The position numbers were made by a program, and so were the translations under genes. The notes beneath the pieces were generated by a model. That model did no database searches and was not told where the DNA came from. It saw only the letters and a list, made by a program, of their open reading frames with translations. From Streptomyces phaeolivaceus (lineage in GTDB: Bacteria; Actinomycetota; Actinomycetes; Streptomycetales; Streptomycetaceae), in NCBI RefSeq assembly GCF_009184865.1, contig NZ_CP045096.1:744001-808000 (forward strand): a stretch of DNA of 64,000 nucleotides. The letters run 5' to 3'. How positions within the stretch are numbered: position 1 is the stretch's first letter; each line of letters opens with the position of its first letter. Shown piece by piece: positions 42,960-51,607 of the stretch.

Positions 42960-44402
42960 ATGCTCACCGATGTCGTGAACGGGGACTCCCGGCTTTCCCT
43001 CTGGTCGCGCGTGCGCGAGTTCGCCGTGCCACCCTCCATGATCGAGACCGCGACCGCCCGCCGTGCCGTCGGCGACTGGGCCGGGGCATGTGCCGCCGCG
43101 GGCATCGACATCGACTTCGACATGCGTTCCCTGACGAGCGCACACGGGCGAGGGCTGGCGGCCCAAGTCCGGGCCGATCTGCGGCACTTGGCCCCGGATC
43201 TGCTGCGCTGGCACATGCCGAGGATCGCTCCCGACGGGCTGCTGCGGCCGGGCCTGACCCTCACACTGGCCCGGTATCACGCGGTGGGGCGCGCGGGGCC
43301 GTATCCCGTGCACCTCGTGGCCCGCACCCCGCCCGCCTGGGCCGACGCCGGACAGCGGATCGGGCTCGCGCTGTGGGACGGGTCCCGCGACGGGGTCCGT
43401 CCCGAGGCCGGGGGCCGCGGGCATCCGCATCCGCGCCCCAGCCGTCGCCACCGGCTCGATCTGCATCGCCATCTCTGGGACGCGCGCAGGGTGGGTGAGC
43501 TGCGGGAGCGTTCGGGAGCGGCATCGGGCGGGTCTCGGCTGGGGTGGTCCTGGCCGGACGATCCTGTGGTGGCGGCCTCGGAGCGTGGTTGTGCCGTCGA
43601 ACGGTGGGCGGACGAGGCGGCGATCGTGCTGCGCGCCGAGGGGCGCTCCAGCGGAACCGTCCTCGTACGGTGCGGGGCCCGGCAGCGCCTCCTTCTGGAC
43701 CTGGACCTGGACCTGCACCTGGATCTGGAACAGGGGCTGGGACCCGGTCGCGGATCAACCGCGCTACGGATCACGGCCGTTGACGGCGACGACGGTGCCC
43801 TCGGCTCGCTGCCCGTCCTGCCCGACGCCGCGACCTGGCCGCTGCCCGACCTGGAGCTGATCCGTGCCGGGGCGATCGAAGCCGACCGGCTGCATCCGCT
43901 GGTCGCGTCGGCGCTGGTGCCGGACCACGTGCGATCAGGCCCGGTTGAGCCACCGGAGGGTGCGGGGCGCCCCCGGATCGTGGACTGCCGGGGAGAGCGG
44001 CACCGGATCGGCCTGGTCGACGGCGCACTGGTCGCCCTGGACCACGACCCGGCCGAACTCCGGCGGGAGGAACTGCTCGTCGAGCTGACCGGCACCCCCC
44101 TCCCCTGTCTGCGCGCCATCGACGAGGCACATCGCCGTCCGGACTGTCTCTCCGGTGTGCGCGAACGCCTGGACCACGGGGACATCGCCGGTGCGCTGGC
44201 CGTCGTCGAGGGGCTCCTCGGCCCCGAGGCGGTCCTGCGTGACGGCGCTCTGCGGGACGAGTTGGAGTCGGCGGCCCGAGGGCGGATCGCCTACGGCCTG
44301 TACCGGGCCGGCCTCACCGATCTCACCCGCGACCGGGTCCGCTCCAACGTCGGCCGCCGCCCCACCCGGCACCGCCGCCCCCGCATCGCGACCTTCTTCT
44401 GA
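42960..44402 (+). CDS. Unknown protein of the MoxR-VWA module
   Basis: A 480-residue cytoplasmic protein without recognised domains. It begins MLTDVVNGDSRLSLWSRVREFAVPPSMIETATARRAVGDWAGACAAAGIDIDFDMRSL; the N-terminal half alternates helices and Arg/His-rich loops (GGRGHPHPRPSRRHRLDLHRHLWDARR). A short Leu-Asp repeat (LLLDLDLDLHLDLEQ, about residues 243-257) is encoded by CTGGACCTGGAC-type repeats. The C-terminal third (LLVELTGTPLPCLRAIDEAHRRPDCLSGVRERLDHGDIAGALAVVEGLLG) is helical. ATG at 42960 has AAGGTG 7 nt before. A MoxR ATPase and a VWA protein follow, so it is probably the client or adaptor of that chaperone pair. The stop codon lies inside a tandem repeat. Confidence 0.75.
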   Translation: MLTDVVNGDSRLSLWSRVREFAVPPSMIETATARRAVGDWAGACAAAGIDIDFDMRSLTSAHGRGLAAQVRADLRHLAPDLLRWHMPRIAPDGLLRPGLTLTLARYHAVGRAGPYPVHLVARTPPAWADAGQRIGLALWDGSRDGVRPEAGGRGHPHPRPSRRHRLDLHRHLWDARRVGELRERSGAASGGSRLGWSWPDDPVVAASERGCAVERWADEAAIVLRAEGRSSGTVLVRCGARQRLLLDLDLDLHLDLEQGLGPGRGSTALRITAVDGDDGALGSLPVLPDAATWPLPDLELIRAGAIEADRLHPLVASALVPDHVRSGPVEPPEGAGRPRIVDCRGERHRIGLVDGALVALDHDPAELRREELLVELTGTPLPCLRAIDEAHRRPDCLSGVRERLDHGDIAGALAVVEGLLGPEAVLRDGALRDELESAARGRIAYGLYRAGLTDLTRDRVRSNVGRRPTRHRRPRIATFF

Positions 44403-44548
44403 CTTCGACCTTCTTCTGACTTCGACCTTCTTCTGACTTCGACCTTCTTCTGACTTCGACCTGCTTCCGGCTTCCGACTTCCGCCTTCTTCCGGCTTCCG
44501 GCTTCCGGCTTCCGGCTTCTTCCGGCTTCCGGCTTCTTCCGGCTTCGG
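44390..44548 (+). repeat. 17-bp tandem repeat grading into a CGGCTT-type hexamer repeat
   Basis: Four exact copies of GACCTTCTTCTGACTTC (44390-44457), a diverged fifth (44458-44474), then many CTTCCGG-type short units to about 44548. The tract is polypyrimidine on the plus strand. The first unit overlaps the stop codon of the upstream gene (44400-44402) and the tract fills nearly the whole gap before the MoxR gene. Confidence 0.92.
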
Positions 44549-44591
44549 CCCGCTCCCGGCTCAGGCCCTCTACACCCCAAGGTGATCAAAC

Positions 44592-45878
44592 ATGCCCACA
44601 CACACCCCGTTCGCCGTACCCACCCTCCCCTCCGAACCCGGCCCCACCGCCGACACCGCCTCCCAACTCGACATAGCGGGCGACCTGTTGAGCCTGCTGC
44701 GCTGCACGACCACCGAACCGCGCCCGGACATCCAGCTGGAGGCGCTGACCCTCGCCGTCGCCGCGGATCTGCCCGTGCTGCTGTGGGGCGAGCCGGGGAT
44801 CGGCAAGACGGCTGCGCTGACCCAGCTCGCCGCCGCCCTGGACCTTCCGCTGACGACCGTGATCGCCAGCGTGCACGAGCCGTCCGACTTCTCGGGGCTG
44901 CCGATCGTGGGCGACGACCCCGCCGAGCAGGGCGTGCCGATGGCCCCGCCGGACTGGGCGGTGCGCCTGGTGCGGGCGGGCCGGGGCCTGCTGTTCCTGG
45001 ACGAGTTGTCGACGGCGCCGCCGGCCGTGCAGGCCGCGCTGCTGCGGCTGGTGCTGGAGCGGCGGATCGGCGCGCTCCAACTGCCGCCCGGCGTAAGGAT
45101 CGTGGCCGCCGCCAACCCGCGCTCCTCGGCGGCCGACGGCTGGGAACTGAGCCCGCCGCTGGCCAACAGGTTCGTGCATCTGCGGTGGACGCACGACCAC
45201 GAGGTCGTCGTACGGGGTCTCGGTGGGACCTGGCCGCGGGCCACCCTGCCCCGGCTCGTGCCCGAACGGCTGTCGGAGGCGGTGGACTTCGCCCGGCGGG
45301 CGGTGTGCACGATGCTCGCCGCACGCCCCGAACTCACGCATCAGCTGCCCAACAGCGAGACCCGGCGGGGCGGGCCGTGGCCCTCGCCCCGGAGCTGGGA
45401 GATGTCGCTGCGTCTGATCGCCTTCGCCACCGCCTCCGGAGTCTCGCGCGAAGTGCTCTCCCTGCTGGTCAGGGGCACCGTCGGGGACGGTCCGGGGCTG
45501 GAGCTGCTGGCGGGTCTGGACCGGCTGGACCTCCCGGATCCGGAGGTGCTGCTCGCCGACCCGACGGCGGCGGAGCTGCCTCAGCGGGGCGATCTGCGGC
45601 AGGCCGTGCTCGACGGTGTGGTGGCGGCGGTCCGGGCACGGCCCGGGAAGGTCCGCTGGGACGCGGCGTGGGCACTGCTGGTCCGGGCGCTGGAGACCGG
45701 GGCGCCGGACCTGGTGGTCGTCCCCGCGACCACCCTCGCCTCCCTGCGCCGCGACGACTGGGACGTTCCCACGGAGATCGAGAACCTCGCCGGAGTCGTC
45801 ACCCTGTCCCGCCGCGCGGACGAGGCGGCGGCCCGCGCCAAAGAGGCCACCAGGACGGCCGCGAGGGCCCGCCGATGA
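44592..45878 (+). CDS. MoxR-type AAA+ ATPase
   Basis: A 428-residue AAA+ ATPase. Walker A is GEPGIGKT (66-73), Walker B LLFLDE (133-138), sensor 1 AAANPRSS and an arginine-finger-like PLANRF. A C-terminal helical lid follows. MoxR ATPases act as chaperones that insert metals or remodel VWA-domain partners. The next gene, overlapping by ATGA, encodes exactly such a VWA protein. A long Arg/Ala-rich tail (RADEAAARAKEATRTAARARR) ends the protein. The ATG is 43 nt beyond the repeat tract; that spacing leaves the leader pyrimidine-rich. Confidence 0.9.
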   Translation: MPTHTPFAVPTLPSEPGPTADTASQLDIAGDLLSLLRCTTTEPRPDIQLEALTLAVAADLPVLLWGEPGIGKTAALTQLAAALDLPLTTVIASVHEPSDFSGLPIVGDDPAEQGVPMAPPDWAVRLVRAGRGLLFLDELSTAPPAVQAALLRLVLERRIGALQLPPGVRIVAAANPRSSAADGWELSPPLANRFVHLRWTHDHEVVVRGLGGTWPRATLPRLVPERLSEAVDFARRAVCTMLAARPELTHQLPNSETRRGGPWPSPRSWEMSLRLIAFATASGVSREVLSLLVRGTVGDGPGLELLAGLDRLDLPDPEVLLADPTAAELPQRGDLRQAVLDGVVAAVRARPGKVRWDAAWALLVRALETGAPDLVVVPATTLASLRRDDWDVPTEIENLAGVVTLSRRADEAAARAKEATRTAARARR

Positions 45879-47107
45879 GCGCCCCGAGCCTCGACTACGA
45901 CAAGCTCTTCACCGCCCGGTTGCAGGCCGCGCGGGCCCGCCCCTATCTCGCCACGGCGTTGTTCGCGCTGCACGCCGTCGAGTCCCGGCATGTACCGACC
46001 ATGGGCGTGGACCGGTACTGGCGGTGCTATGTCTCCCCCCGCTTCGTGGAACGCACGCCGGTGGAGGAACTGGCCGGGGTGTGGGTGCACGAGGTGTCGC
46101 ATCTGCTGCGCGACCATCACGGGCGCAGCGACCGGGTGGCCGAGGAACGGGGGCTGACCGGTCCCGGGGAGCGGCTGCGGATGAACATCGCCGCCGACTG
46201 CGAGATCAACGACGACGCGTTCGGCGACGGACTGGTCAAGCCCGCGGGGGCCGTGGAACCGGCGCTCCTGGGCCTGCCGACCGGACAGTTGATGGAGGAT
46301 TACCTGCGCCGGTTCCAACTGGGTTCGCGGACGCTGGAGTTGGCATGGCTGGACTGCGGCAGTGGCGCCGACGGGCTGGAGCGAGAGTGGGAACTGGGGC
46401 CGGACGGGGCGCACGGCCTGAGCGAGCAGGAGCGGGACGCGGTGCGGTTCCGGGTGGCGCAGGGCATCACCGGCCGTCCGGGGTCCGCGCCCGAGGGCTG
46501 GCAGCGCTGGGCGGAGGAGGCGTTCCATCCGCCGCAGCCGTGGCGGGCGTTGCTGGGCGCGGCGGTCCGTTCGGCGGCGTCGGCGCCCGGCGCGGGTGAG
46601 GACTACAGCTACGGCCGGCCGTCGCGGCGCTCGGCCGGTGTGCCGGGCGCGGTGCTGCCGAGCCTGCGGCGCAGACCGCCGTATGTCTCCGTGATCATCG
46701 ACACCTCCGGGTCGGTGAGTGACACGGAACTGGGTAGCGCGCTCCTGGAGGTCGCGGCGATCTCCCGTGCCGTGGGCGGCCGACGTGATCTCGTCACCGT
46801 CGTCCCGTGCGACGCGGCGGCCCGGATCGCCCATCCGCTGTGCCGGGCCGAGGGCATCCCCCTGCTGGGCGGCGGCGGTACGGACCTCCGTACCGGCTTC
46901 GCCAAGGCGCTCCGCGGCCACCCGGGGCCCGACGTCATCGTGGTCCTCACCGACGGCCAGACCCCCTGGCCCGACTCACGGCCGCCGTGCCGGACAGTCG
47001 TCGGCCTGTTCCCCCGGCAGCACCGGCACAGCGGATGGGACGAGGACGACCCCGACTACGTACCGGACACCCCGCCCGACTGGGCCCGTGTGGTCCACAT
47101 CGGGTAG
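45875..47107 (+). CDS. DUF2201-type metallopeptidase/VWA-like protein
   Basis: A 410-residue two-domain protein. The N-terminal zinc-peptidase-like domain has HEVSH at residues 72-76 (HExxH) with downstream NIAADCEIND, as in DUF2201 proteins. The C-terminal VWA-like domain has a complete MIDAS start, DTSGS at 276-280, then GGGGTDLRTGF and VIVVLTDGQTPWP. It overlaps the MoxR gene by ATGA. Such MoxR-VWA pairs often mature or remodel an associated factor; here the 480-residue unknown protein is the candidate. Cytoplasmic, no signal peptide. Confidence 0.88.
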   Translation: MSAPSLDYDKLFTARLQAARARPYLATALFALHAVESRHVPTMGVDRYWRCYVSPRFVERTPVEELAGVWVHEVSHLLRDHHGRSDRVAEERGLTGPGERLRMNIAADCEINDDAFGDGLVKPAGAVEPALLGLPTGQLMEDYLRRFQLGSRTLELAWLDCGSGADGLEREWELGPDGAHGLSEQERDAVRFRVAQGITGRPGSAPEGWQRWAEEAFHPPQPWRALLGAAVRSAASAPGAGEDYSYGRPSRRSAGVPGAVLPSLRRRPPYVSVIIDTSGSVSDTELGSALLEVAAISRAVGGRRDLVTVVPCDAAARIAHPLCRAEGIPLLGGGGTDLRTGFAKALRGHPGPDVIVVLTDGQTPWPDSRPPCRTVVGLFPRQHRHSGWDEDDPDYVPDTPPDWARVVHIG

Positions 47108-47139
47108 ACCGCCCCCGCCCGGCCGCCTCACCCCCCCCC

Positions 47140-47168
47140 ATGACAATGAAAACGATTATCGATAAGGT
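47140..47168 (+). promoter_or_regulatory. Promoter of the metallophore-like operon with embedded Zur-like box
   Basis: ATGACA (47140-47145, -35) and TAAGGT (47163-47168, -10) are separated by 17 bp. GAAAACGATTATC (47148-47160) fills the spacer and matches the actinobacterial Zur core GAAAATGATTTTC at 11 of 13 positions (consensus from memory). Adjacent TTATCGATAA is a perfect palindrome. The sequence is strikingly AT-rich for this genome. Zinc-loaded Zur there would exclude RNA polymerase. A Fur-type reading is also possible. Confidence 0.7.
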
Positions 47169-47251
47169 GCACATGTCAACCCGGCCACCTCCTTGTCGAG
47201 GTGTCGTCGGGCTGCCCTGACGCCTGAACGCACCGCACGAAAAGGGGAGCC

Positions 47252-48508
47252 GTGGCTCATCTGTTGGTGGTCGAGAGCTGGGTCGGATCGATGAGCAGGC
47301 TGCTCCCACGGGCCATCCGGGAGGGCGGACACGAGTTCACGTTCCTCACCCGCGACCTGCACCACTACCTGCGCGCGGCTCCCGAGGGCACATCCCATCC
47401 GCTGCTCGGCGCGCGGAACGTCGTCACCGCCGACACCAACGACATCGACGCCCTGCTGCCGGAGGCCGACCGGCTGCACACGGCGTTCGGCTTCGACGGG
47501 GTGATCTCGTCGTGCGACTACTACCTGCCGACGGTGGCCCGGATCGCCGGACACCTCGGGCTCCCCGGGCCGGCCCCGAAGGCCGTCGCGAACGCCTGCC
47601 GCAAGGACGCCACCCGTCGCGTCCTCGCCGACGCGGACGTGCCCGGCCCCCGGTTCGCCCTCCACGAGGAATGGGCCGACCTCGCCCGCGCCGCCGGGGA
47701 GATCGGCTATCCGCTGGTCGTGAAACCCGTCGACCTGTGCGCGGGCATGTACGTACGACGCGTGGACAACGAGACCGAACTCATGGCTGCCGTAAGGGCG
47801 TTGGCCGACTTCCCACTGAACGCACGCGGCCAGCGCAGGGTGCCGGCCGTCCTCCTCGAAGAGCTGCTGACCGGGCCCGAGGTGAGCGTCGAGACGGTGT
47901 CGTACGCGGGGGCCGTGCATGTGGTGGGGGTGACCGACAAGAGTGTCGGCGGGGCGCCCGCGTTCATCGAGACCGGGCACATGTTCCCCGCCGCGCTGAC
48001 GGCCGCCGACGCGGATGCCGCCGAGCAGACCGCGCTGGGCGCGCTCAAGGCGCTGGGGCTGACCGACGGCGTCGTGGCCCACACCGAGATCAAGCTGACC
48101 CCGGCCGGACCGCGCGTGGTCGAGGTGAACCCCCGGCCCGCCGGGAACCGCATCACCGAACTGGTCCGCCATGTCACCGGCATCGACCTCGCCGCGGCGG
48201 CCGTGGAGGTCGCCCTCGGCCGCGCACCCGATCTGCGGCGCCGGGAGACCGGGCTGCGCAGCGCCGCCGTCGGCTTCCTCGTACCCGGGACAACGGGAAC
48301 CCTCGAAGCGCTGGACGGCGGTCATCTCGCCGACAGGGAGGGCGTGTTGGAGGTGCAGCTCGCCGAGCCCGGACGGCCGGTCAGGGCCGCCGGCAGCAAC
48401 AACGAGTATCTCGGCCATGTCATGGTCGGCGACCCGGCCGGACCGGGTGCGCGCGAGCGGGTCGAGACCCTGTTGGGCGAACTGCGCTCCGGGCTGGTGA
48501 TCCGGTGA
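47252..48508 (+). CDS. ATP-grasp carboxylate-amine ligase
   Basis: A 418-residue ATP-grasp enzyme. An N-terminal Rossmann-like domain is followed by GYPLVVKPVDLCAGMYVRRVDNETEL (ATP-binding Lys and glycine-containing loop), VLLEELLTGPEVSVETVSY (nucleotide-binding hinge) and HTEIKLTPAGPRVVEVNPRPAGNRI (Mg-binding E and N). It should ligate an amino acid or other carboxylate to an amine with ATP hydrolysis, forming an amide or dipeptide. GTG start follows AAGGGGAG. First gene of a ten-gene operon; the next gene overlaps by GTGA. Paired with the SbnA-like enzyme and dipeptide epimerase, it is the probable bond-forming step of a small peptide metallophore. Confidence 0.9.
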   Translation: MAHLLVVESWVGSMSRLLPRAIREGGHEFTFLTRDLHHYLRAAPEGTSHPLLGARNVVTADTNDIDALLPEADRLHTAFGFDGVISSCDYYLPTVARIAGHLGLPGPAPKAVANACRKDATRRVLADADVPGPRFALHEEWADLARAAGEIGYPLVVKPVDLCAGMYVRRVDNETELMAAVRALADFPLNARGQRRVPAVLLEELLTGPEVSVETVSYAGAVHVVGVTDKSVGGAPAFIETGHMFPAALTAADADAAEQTALGALKALGLTDGVVAHTEIKLTPAGPRVVEVNPRPAGNRITELVRHVTGIDLAAAAVEVALGRAPDLRRRETGLRSAAVGFLVPGTTGTLEALDGGHLADREGVLEVQLAEPGRPVRAAGSNNEYLGHVMVGDPAGPGARERVETLLGELRSGLVIR

Positions 48509-49404
48509 CCGCCCTCGCGCCGGTGACCGTCACGGCCACCACGTACCAGGAACCCGCACCTGAGGAACCCACCCCTGAGGGACTCTCGTACGAGGGCCTG
48601 GTGGAGCGCGTTCTCGCGGGTGGACTCGGCCCGGATCCACGGACGTCGCGGATCGCGATGGCGTTCGTGACCCGGCAGGCCGTGCGGCACGACGGGCGGG
48701 GCACCGGCTATCGGAACGAGGTGCTGAGCCTGCGGCTCGCCGGTGCCGTGGGGTCCTGCGCGGTGGAGCCCGGCGCCCTGCCGGACGCGGCGATCGACGA
48801 CTGTGTGGGGGCCGATGTCGCCCGGCTGCTGGAGCATCCGCTGCTCCCGGTACGGGTGGCCGCGCTGGACGCCTATCTGCTGCACGTCGGCCCGCACACT
48901 CCGCGGAACGGGGCCCGCCCCTTCCCGCTGTCTGCCGGTACCTCGTTGGAGAAGTCCCGGGCGCGGGCGCGGGCCGTCGTCGAGCTGCTCGATCTGCCGA
49001 CGGGCGCGACCGTGCTCGTGGTCGGCGTCGTCAACTCCCTGCTGGAGGCACTGCGTTCACGCGGGCTCCGCCCTGTGCCCTGCGATCTCAAGGGCGGGGT
49101 CACGGAGTGGGGCGAGGAGGTCGTCACCGACGCGCTCGGGGCGGCCGAACACTGTGACGCGCTGCTGGTCTCCGGGATGACCCTGGGCAACGGCAGCTTC
49201 GAGCCGTTGCGGCGGCACGCGCGGGCACACGGCAAGCAGTTGGTGATGTTCGCGCAGACGGGCAGCGCGGTGCTGCCCCGGTTCCTCGGGCACGGGGTGA
49301 GCGCGGTGTGCGCGGAGCCGTACCCCTTCTTCTGGCTGGACGCGGGGGCGGGCACGCTGCACCGCTACGGCCTGCCCGGCCGTGGACCGGACGGTGGCCG
49401 ATGA
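48505..49404 (+). CDS. DUF4213/DUF364-like putative heavy-metal-chelation protein
   Basis: A 299-residue protein. The N-terminal half (about 25-150) fits DUF4213; the C-terminal half (LPTGATVLVVGVVNSLLEALRSRGLRPVPCDLKGGVTEWGEEVVTDALGAAEHCDALLVSGMTLGNGSFEPLRRHARAHGKQLVMFAQTGSAVLPRFLGHGV) fits the Rossmann-like DUF364, listed as putative heavy-metal chelation. Homologues usually accompany metal transport or metal-ligand genes. GTG start overlaps the ligase stop, and the following gene overlaps by ATGA. It may bind or modify the metal ligand; the activity is not known. Confidence 0.78.
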   Translation: MTALAPVTVTATTYQEPAPEEPTPEGLSYEGLVERVLAGGLGPDPRTSRIAMAFVTRQAVRHDGRGTGYRNEVLSLRLAGAVGSCAVEPGALPDAAIDDCVGADVARLLEHPLLPVRVAALDAYLLHVGPHTPRNGARPFPLSAGTSLEKSRARARAVVELLDLPTGATVLVVGVVNSLLEALRSRGLRPVPCDLKGGVTEWGEEVVTDALGAAEHCDALLVSGMTLGNGSFEPLRRHARAHGKQLVMFAQTGSAVLPRFLGHGVSAVCAEPYPFFWLDAGAGTLHRYGLPGRGPDGGR

Positions 49405-50528
49405 CCGCGTCGACCGCCCTCCGACCCGTCGCCCGGCCGGAGTTGCTCTCCCTGGTCGGGCGGACGCCCCTCGCACGTATCACCGCCGATCTGCCCGGTC
49501 CGCAGCCGGGGTTCTGGGCCAAGCTGGAGGGCCTCGCGGCGGGCGGGATGAAGGCGCGGGCCGCCGTCTCCATGCTGCTGGGCGCCCGGGAGCGCGGGGA
49601 ACTGCGGCCCGGCGCACCCGTGGTGGAGTCCACGTCCGGGACACTGGGCATCGGGCTGGCCTTCGCGGGGCAGGCCCTCGGCCATCCGGTCGTGCTGGTC
49701 GGTGACAGTGAACTGGAGCCGTCCATGCGGCAGTTGCTGCGCTCCCACGGCGTACGGCTGGAGCTGGTGGACCGTCCGGCGCCCCGGGGCGGCTGGCAGG
49801 CGGCACGGCTGGCGCGGCTGCGGGAGCTGCTGGCCGTGCTGCCGGGGGCGTACTGGCCCGACCAGTACAACAACCCCGACAACACCGCCGGTTACGCCTC
49901 GCTCGCCGCCGAACTCGCCGTCCAGCTGGACCACTTGGACGTGCTGGTGTGCAGTGTGGGCACCGGTGGTCACAGCGCGGGCGTCATCGGCCCGCTGCGG
50001 CGGCACTGGCCCGCACTGCGGCTGATCGGCGTCGACTCGACCGGCTCGACGATCTTCGGCCAGCCGGCCCGGCCGAGGCTGATGCGCGGCCTGGGCAGCA
50101 GCATCCATCCGCGCAATGTGGCCTACGACGCCTTCGACGAGGTGCACTGGGTCGGCCCGGCGGAGGCCGTCGACAGCTGTCGGCGGCTCGCGCGGGGCAG
50201 CTTCGTCAGCGGCGGCTGGAGCACCGGAGCGGTCGCGCTCGTCGCCGCCTGGGCGGCCCGCGTCCACCCGGGCGCCGTCGTCGCCACCGTCTTCCCGGAC
50301 GGCCCGCACCGCTACCTCGGCAGTGTCTACGACGACGACTTCGCCACCGCGCACGGCCTCGACCCGGCCTCCGCCGCCGCCCGGCCCGTGGAGATCCCCC
50401 ACCCCGGCGCGGCCGAGGCGGTCGGCTGGGTGCGCTGCGGCAGGGTCACCGACCCCCTCAAGGTCCCCCAGGTCCCCCAAGTCCCCCAGGTCCCCCACCA
50501 GGTTCCCCCTTCGGAAGAGAGACTGTGA
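49401..50528 (+). CDS. PLP-dependent cysteine-synthase-family enzyme (SbnA/CysK-like)
   Basis: A 375-residue fold-type II PLP enzyme. The Schiff-base lysine is K51 in AGGMKARAAVSML. The substrate-binding loop ESTSGTLGIGLAFAG lies next, and the PLP-phosphate loop SVGTGGHSAGVIG further on. This is the beta-replacement class (CysK, SbnA), which swaps the side-chain oxygen substituent of activated serine for another nucleophile; SbnA makes a 2,3-diaminopropionate precursor. That would supply a metal-binding amino acid here. The C-terminal tail carries a short VPQ repeat (KVPQVPQVPQVPHQVPP), which looks like slippage and lies outside the fold. Confidence 0.87.
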   Translation: MTASTALRPVARPELLSLVGRTPLARITADLPGPQPGFWAKLEGLAAGGMKARAAVSMLLGARERGELRPGAPVVESTSGTLGIGLAFAGQALGHPVVLVGDSELEPSMRQLLRSHGVRLELVDRPAPRGGWQAARLARLRELLAVLPGAYWPDQYNNPDNTAGYASLAAELAVQLDHLDVLVCSVGTGGHSAGVIGPLRRHWPALRLIGVDSTGSTIFGQPARPRLMRGLGSSIHPRNVAYDAFDEVHWVGPAEAVDSCRRLARGSFVSGGWSTGAVALVAAWAARVHPGAVVATVFPDGPHRYLGSVYDDDFATAHGLDPASAAARPVEIPHPGAAEAVGWVRCGRVTDPLKVPQVPQVPQVPHQVPPSEERL

Positions 50529-51607
50529 AGGTCACCCGGCGCACCGTACGTCTCGCACTCGCCGAGCCGTTGCGCATCTCCCGCTCCACCATGTCCGCGC
50601 GCGACGCGGTGTGGCTGACCGTCGAGCACGACGGGCTCACCGGCCATGGCGAGGCCGTCACCAGCGTCTACTACGGCCTCGACGCCGCCACCCTGGGACG
50701 GCGGTTCGCGGCCGTCGCCACGGACCTCGGACGCTTCCGCGACCCGGAGAGCGCCTGGGAGGCCCTGCGGGAAGGCGAGTTGGCGGGCTCCGCGCAGACG
50801 CCGCCCGCCGTGACGGCCGCCGTCGGCGCCGCGCTCCTCGACCTCGTCGGCAAGCGGGCGGACAGCCCCGTGCACCGGCTGCTGGGCGCTCCGACCGCCC
50901 CGGTGGCGGCGACCGCCCGGACCATCGGCATCACCTCGCCGACACGTGCCGCGGCCGAGGCGCGCCGCCTCGCCGCGAGCGGCTTCGCGATCGTCAAGGT
51001 CAAGGCCGGGACACCCGACCCGGAGGACGACATCGAGCGGGTACGGGTCATCCGTGACGCGGCGCCCGGACTGCGGCTGCTCCTGGACCCCAACGGCGCG
51101 TGGACACCGGCCCAGGCGGACGCCCTGCTGCCACGCTTCGCGCACCTGGGTGTGGAGGCCGTGGAGCAGCCCCTCGCCCCCGGTGATCCGGAGGCGCTGG
51201 CCGCCCTCGCCGCGCGTGCGCCGCTGCCGGTCATCGCCGACGAGGACGCGGTCGGGCTGGAGGACGTACGACGCCTGGCGGGGCGGGTGCACGGGGTCAA
51301 CGTCAAACTCGCCAAGTGCGGCGGCGTCCAGGCGGCCCTGCGGATCGCCGAGACGATCGAGGGCAGCGGCACCGAGCTGATGCTCGGCTGTCTCACCGCC
51401 AGCAGCCTCGGGCTCGCGCCCGCCGTCCACCTCGCCGACCGGGCCCGCTGGGTCGACCTCGACGGGCATCTGCTGCTCGCCGACGACCCGTGGACCGGCA
51501 TCGGCGGCACCGACGGTTTCGTACGGACGACCGACCTGCCGGGGCTGGGAGTCCGACTCCGCGCGGCCGACGACACGGAGGGGATACGCCGTGCGGACGT
51601 GGCATGA
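50525..51607 (+). CDS. Enolase-superfamily dipeptide epimerase (AEE-type)
   Basis: A 360-residue muconate-lactonizing subgroup enzyme. Catalytic bases K158/K160 are in VKVKAG; metal ligands are D188 (LDPNGAW), E214 (VEQPL) and D239 (IADED). The second base lysine lies in NVKLAKCGG (K264), followed by the substrate loop LMLGCLTASSLGLAPAVHLA. These are the landmarks of L-Ala-D/L-Glu-type dipeptide epimerases, which invert one residue of a dipeptide. In an operon with an ATP-grasp ligase it may epimerise the dipeptide scaffold of a metallophore. GTG start overlaps the preceding stop. Confidence 0.88.
   Translation: MKVTRRTVRLALAEPLRISRSTMSARDAVWLTVEHDGLTGHGEAVTSVYYGLDAATLGRRFAAVATDLGRFRDPESAWEALREGELAGSAQTPPAVTAAVGAALLDLVGKRADSPVHRLLGAPTAPVAATARTIGITSPTRAAAEARRLAASGFAIVKVKAGTPDPEDDIERVRVIRDAAPGLRLLLDPNGAWTPAQADALLPRFAHLGVEAVEQPLAPGDPEALAALAARAPLPVIADEDAVGLEDVRRLAGRVHGVNVKLAKCGGVQAALRIAETIEGSGTELMLGCLTASSLGLAPAVHLADRARWVDLDGHLLLADDPWTGIGGTDGFVRTTDLPGLGVRLRAADDTEGIRRADVA

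Noticed and set aside
44390..44548. CRISPR array or coding extension
   Set aside because: 17-bp units have no spacers; the reading frame of the upstream gene stops in the first unit.
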